Assembly: GCA_964523165.1 (NCBI GenBank)
Contig: CAZFXZ010000037.1
Coordinates: forward strand, 1-6,146
Direction of reading: 5' to 3'
Source of the DNA: CAZFXZ01 sp964523165
GTDB taxonomy: Bacteria > Patescibacteriota > Patescibacteriia > JACRDY01
Length of the DNA stretch: 6,146 nt
The position numbers were made by a program, and so were the translations under genes. Below are positions 5,978-6,146 of the stretch, in pieces. The stretch's first letter is position 1. Every line of letters begins with the position of its first letter. The notes below the pieces were generated by a model. The model saw only the letters and a list, made by a program, of their open reading frames with translations, had not been told where the DNA came from and searched no databases.

Positions 5978-6118
5978 GTGAAACAGAGCACTGAAGTGTG
6001 GCCATGTCCACATTGTGGTCAGGTCATGTCCGTGACCCAACCACGTTGTCCGAAATGCGGACAACATGTCCAAAAAAGTCTGGCCAATACGCCGGCCGAC
6101 AAACCGCGTCCCAGATAA
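5978..6118 (+). CDS. Unrecognised 46-residue zinc-ribbon protein
   Basis: The frame opens with GTG one base after the rnhA TAA, behind a purine-rich ribosome site, and closes with TAA inside the loop of the following terminator. The 46 residues hold two cysteine knuckles, CPHCGQ (C10, C13) and CPKCGQ (C24, C27), ten residues apart. This is the classic four-Cys zinc ribbon that binds one zinc ion. The tail after residue 33 is short, Pro- and Arg-rich (DKPRPR) and probably disordered. Such mini-ribbons usually bind nucleic acid or partner proteins. Sitting last in a unit with LepA, RecJ and RNase HI, an accessory nucleic-acid or ribosome role is a guess. No named family is recognised. The conserved Cys pattern makes chance very unlikely despite the length. 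Confidence 0.8.
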   Translation: MKQSTEVWPCPHCGQVMSVTQPRCPKCGQHVQKSLANTPADKPRPR

Positions 6119-6138
6119 TTACAACGCGGCTTTTTTTT
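6104..6138 (+). terminator. Rho-independent terminator closing the lepA-recJ-rnhA unit
   Basis: CCGCGT (6104-6109) pairs with ACGCGG (6124-6129), a 6-bp GC-rich stem with a 14-nt loop. After one C come eight T (6131-6138). The stem's left arm lies in the end of the zinc-ribbon gene and its TAA stop is in the loop, so the hairpin forms within coding RNA. Confidence 0.8.
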
Positions 6139-6140
6139 GT

Positions 6141-6146
6141 TATAAT
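6141..6146 (+). promoter_or_regulatory. Consensus -10 box TATAAT at the window edge (possible promoter)
   Basis: A perfect TATAAT ends the window, two bases after the terminator T run. The matching -35 region is weak (TTACAA, 6119-6124, 16-nt spacing) and overlaps the terminator stem. It may start the next gene downstream, as the terminator-then-promoter order at 1721-1776 does, but nothing beyond it can be seen. Confidence 0.35.

Noticed and set aside
1..6146. CRISPR array, tRNA, rRNA, prophage or alternative genetic code (TGA as sense)
   Set aside because: No regularly spaced repeats, no RNA-gene folds or phage genes seen; no in-frame TGA occurs in the supported genes.

Overview
The window looks like bacterial chromosome from a small-genome, uncultured-type lineage. 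My best guess is Patescibacteria (Candidate Phyla Radiation). The reasons are indirect: a compact one-strand layout, low-to-mid-40s GC, core genes with no visible Shine-Dalgarno sequence, very small membrane and zinc-ribbon genes tucked between housekeeping genes, and a GC-rich palindromic repeat of a style I associate with such genomes. No in-frame TGA appears inside any of the genes called, so the standard bacterial code fits. Every supported gene is on the + strand.

Layout. Positions 1-1448 hold the 3' part of murJ, the lipid II flippase, cut by the window edge. After a 52-nt gap, positions 1501-1722 hold an unrecognised 73-residue two-helix membrane protein. It has a strong AGGAGG ribosome site and a GC content near 58 %, and it ends inside a rho-independent terminator (1721-1746). 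A good sigma70-type promoter follows at once (1748-1776) and opens a second transcription unit: lepA (EF-4 GTPase, 1903-3672), a 32-residue single-helix membrane protein (3678-3776), recJ (3778-5547), a handle-less RNase HI (5557-5976) and a 46-residue CPxC/CPxC zinc-ribbon protein (5978-6118). This unit is tightly packed (gaps of 1-9 nt) and ends at a second terminator (6104-6138). A consensus TATAAT sits on the last six bases.

The most unusual place is the front of lepA. Directly after the promoter there is a second, out-of-frame copy of the LepA N-terminus (MDQSKIRNFCIIAHIDH, 1788-1838). It is broken off exactly before the GKST of the P-loop and is followed by a 41-nt GC-rich palindrome. 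The intact lepA then starts again at 1903 with its own version of the same residues. Over 36 nt the two copies differ at five sites, all of them third codon positions, so they look like two homologous versions and not a fresh copying error. I read this as the scar of an insertion or recombination event that was repaired by supplying a new gene front. It now leaves lepA with a leader of roughly 120 nt containing a 33-codon upstream ORF and a hairpin.

Functionally the second unit joins translation (LepA) with DNA/RNA-DNA hybrid processing (RecJ 5'-3' single-strand exonuclease, RNase HI), plus two unknown mini-proteins. I see no phage, insertion sequence with transposase, CRISPR array, tRNA or rRNA.
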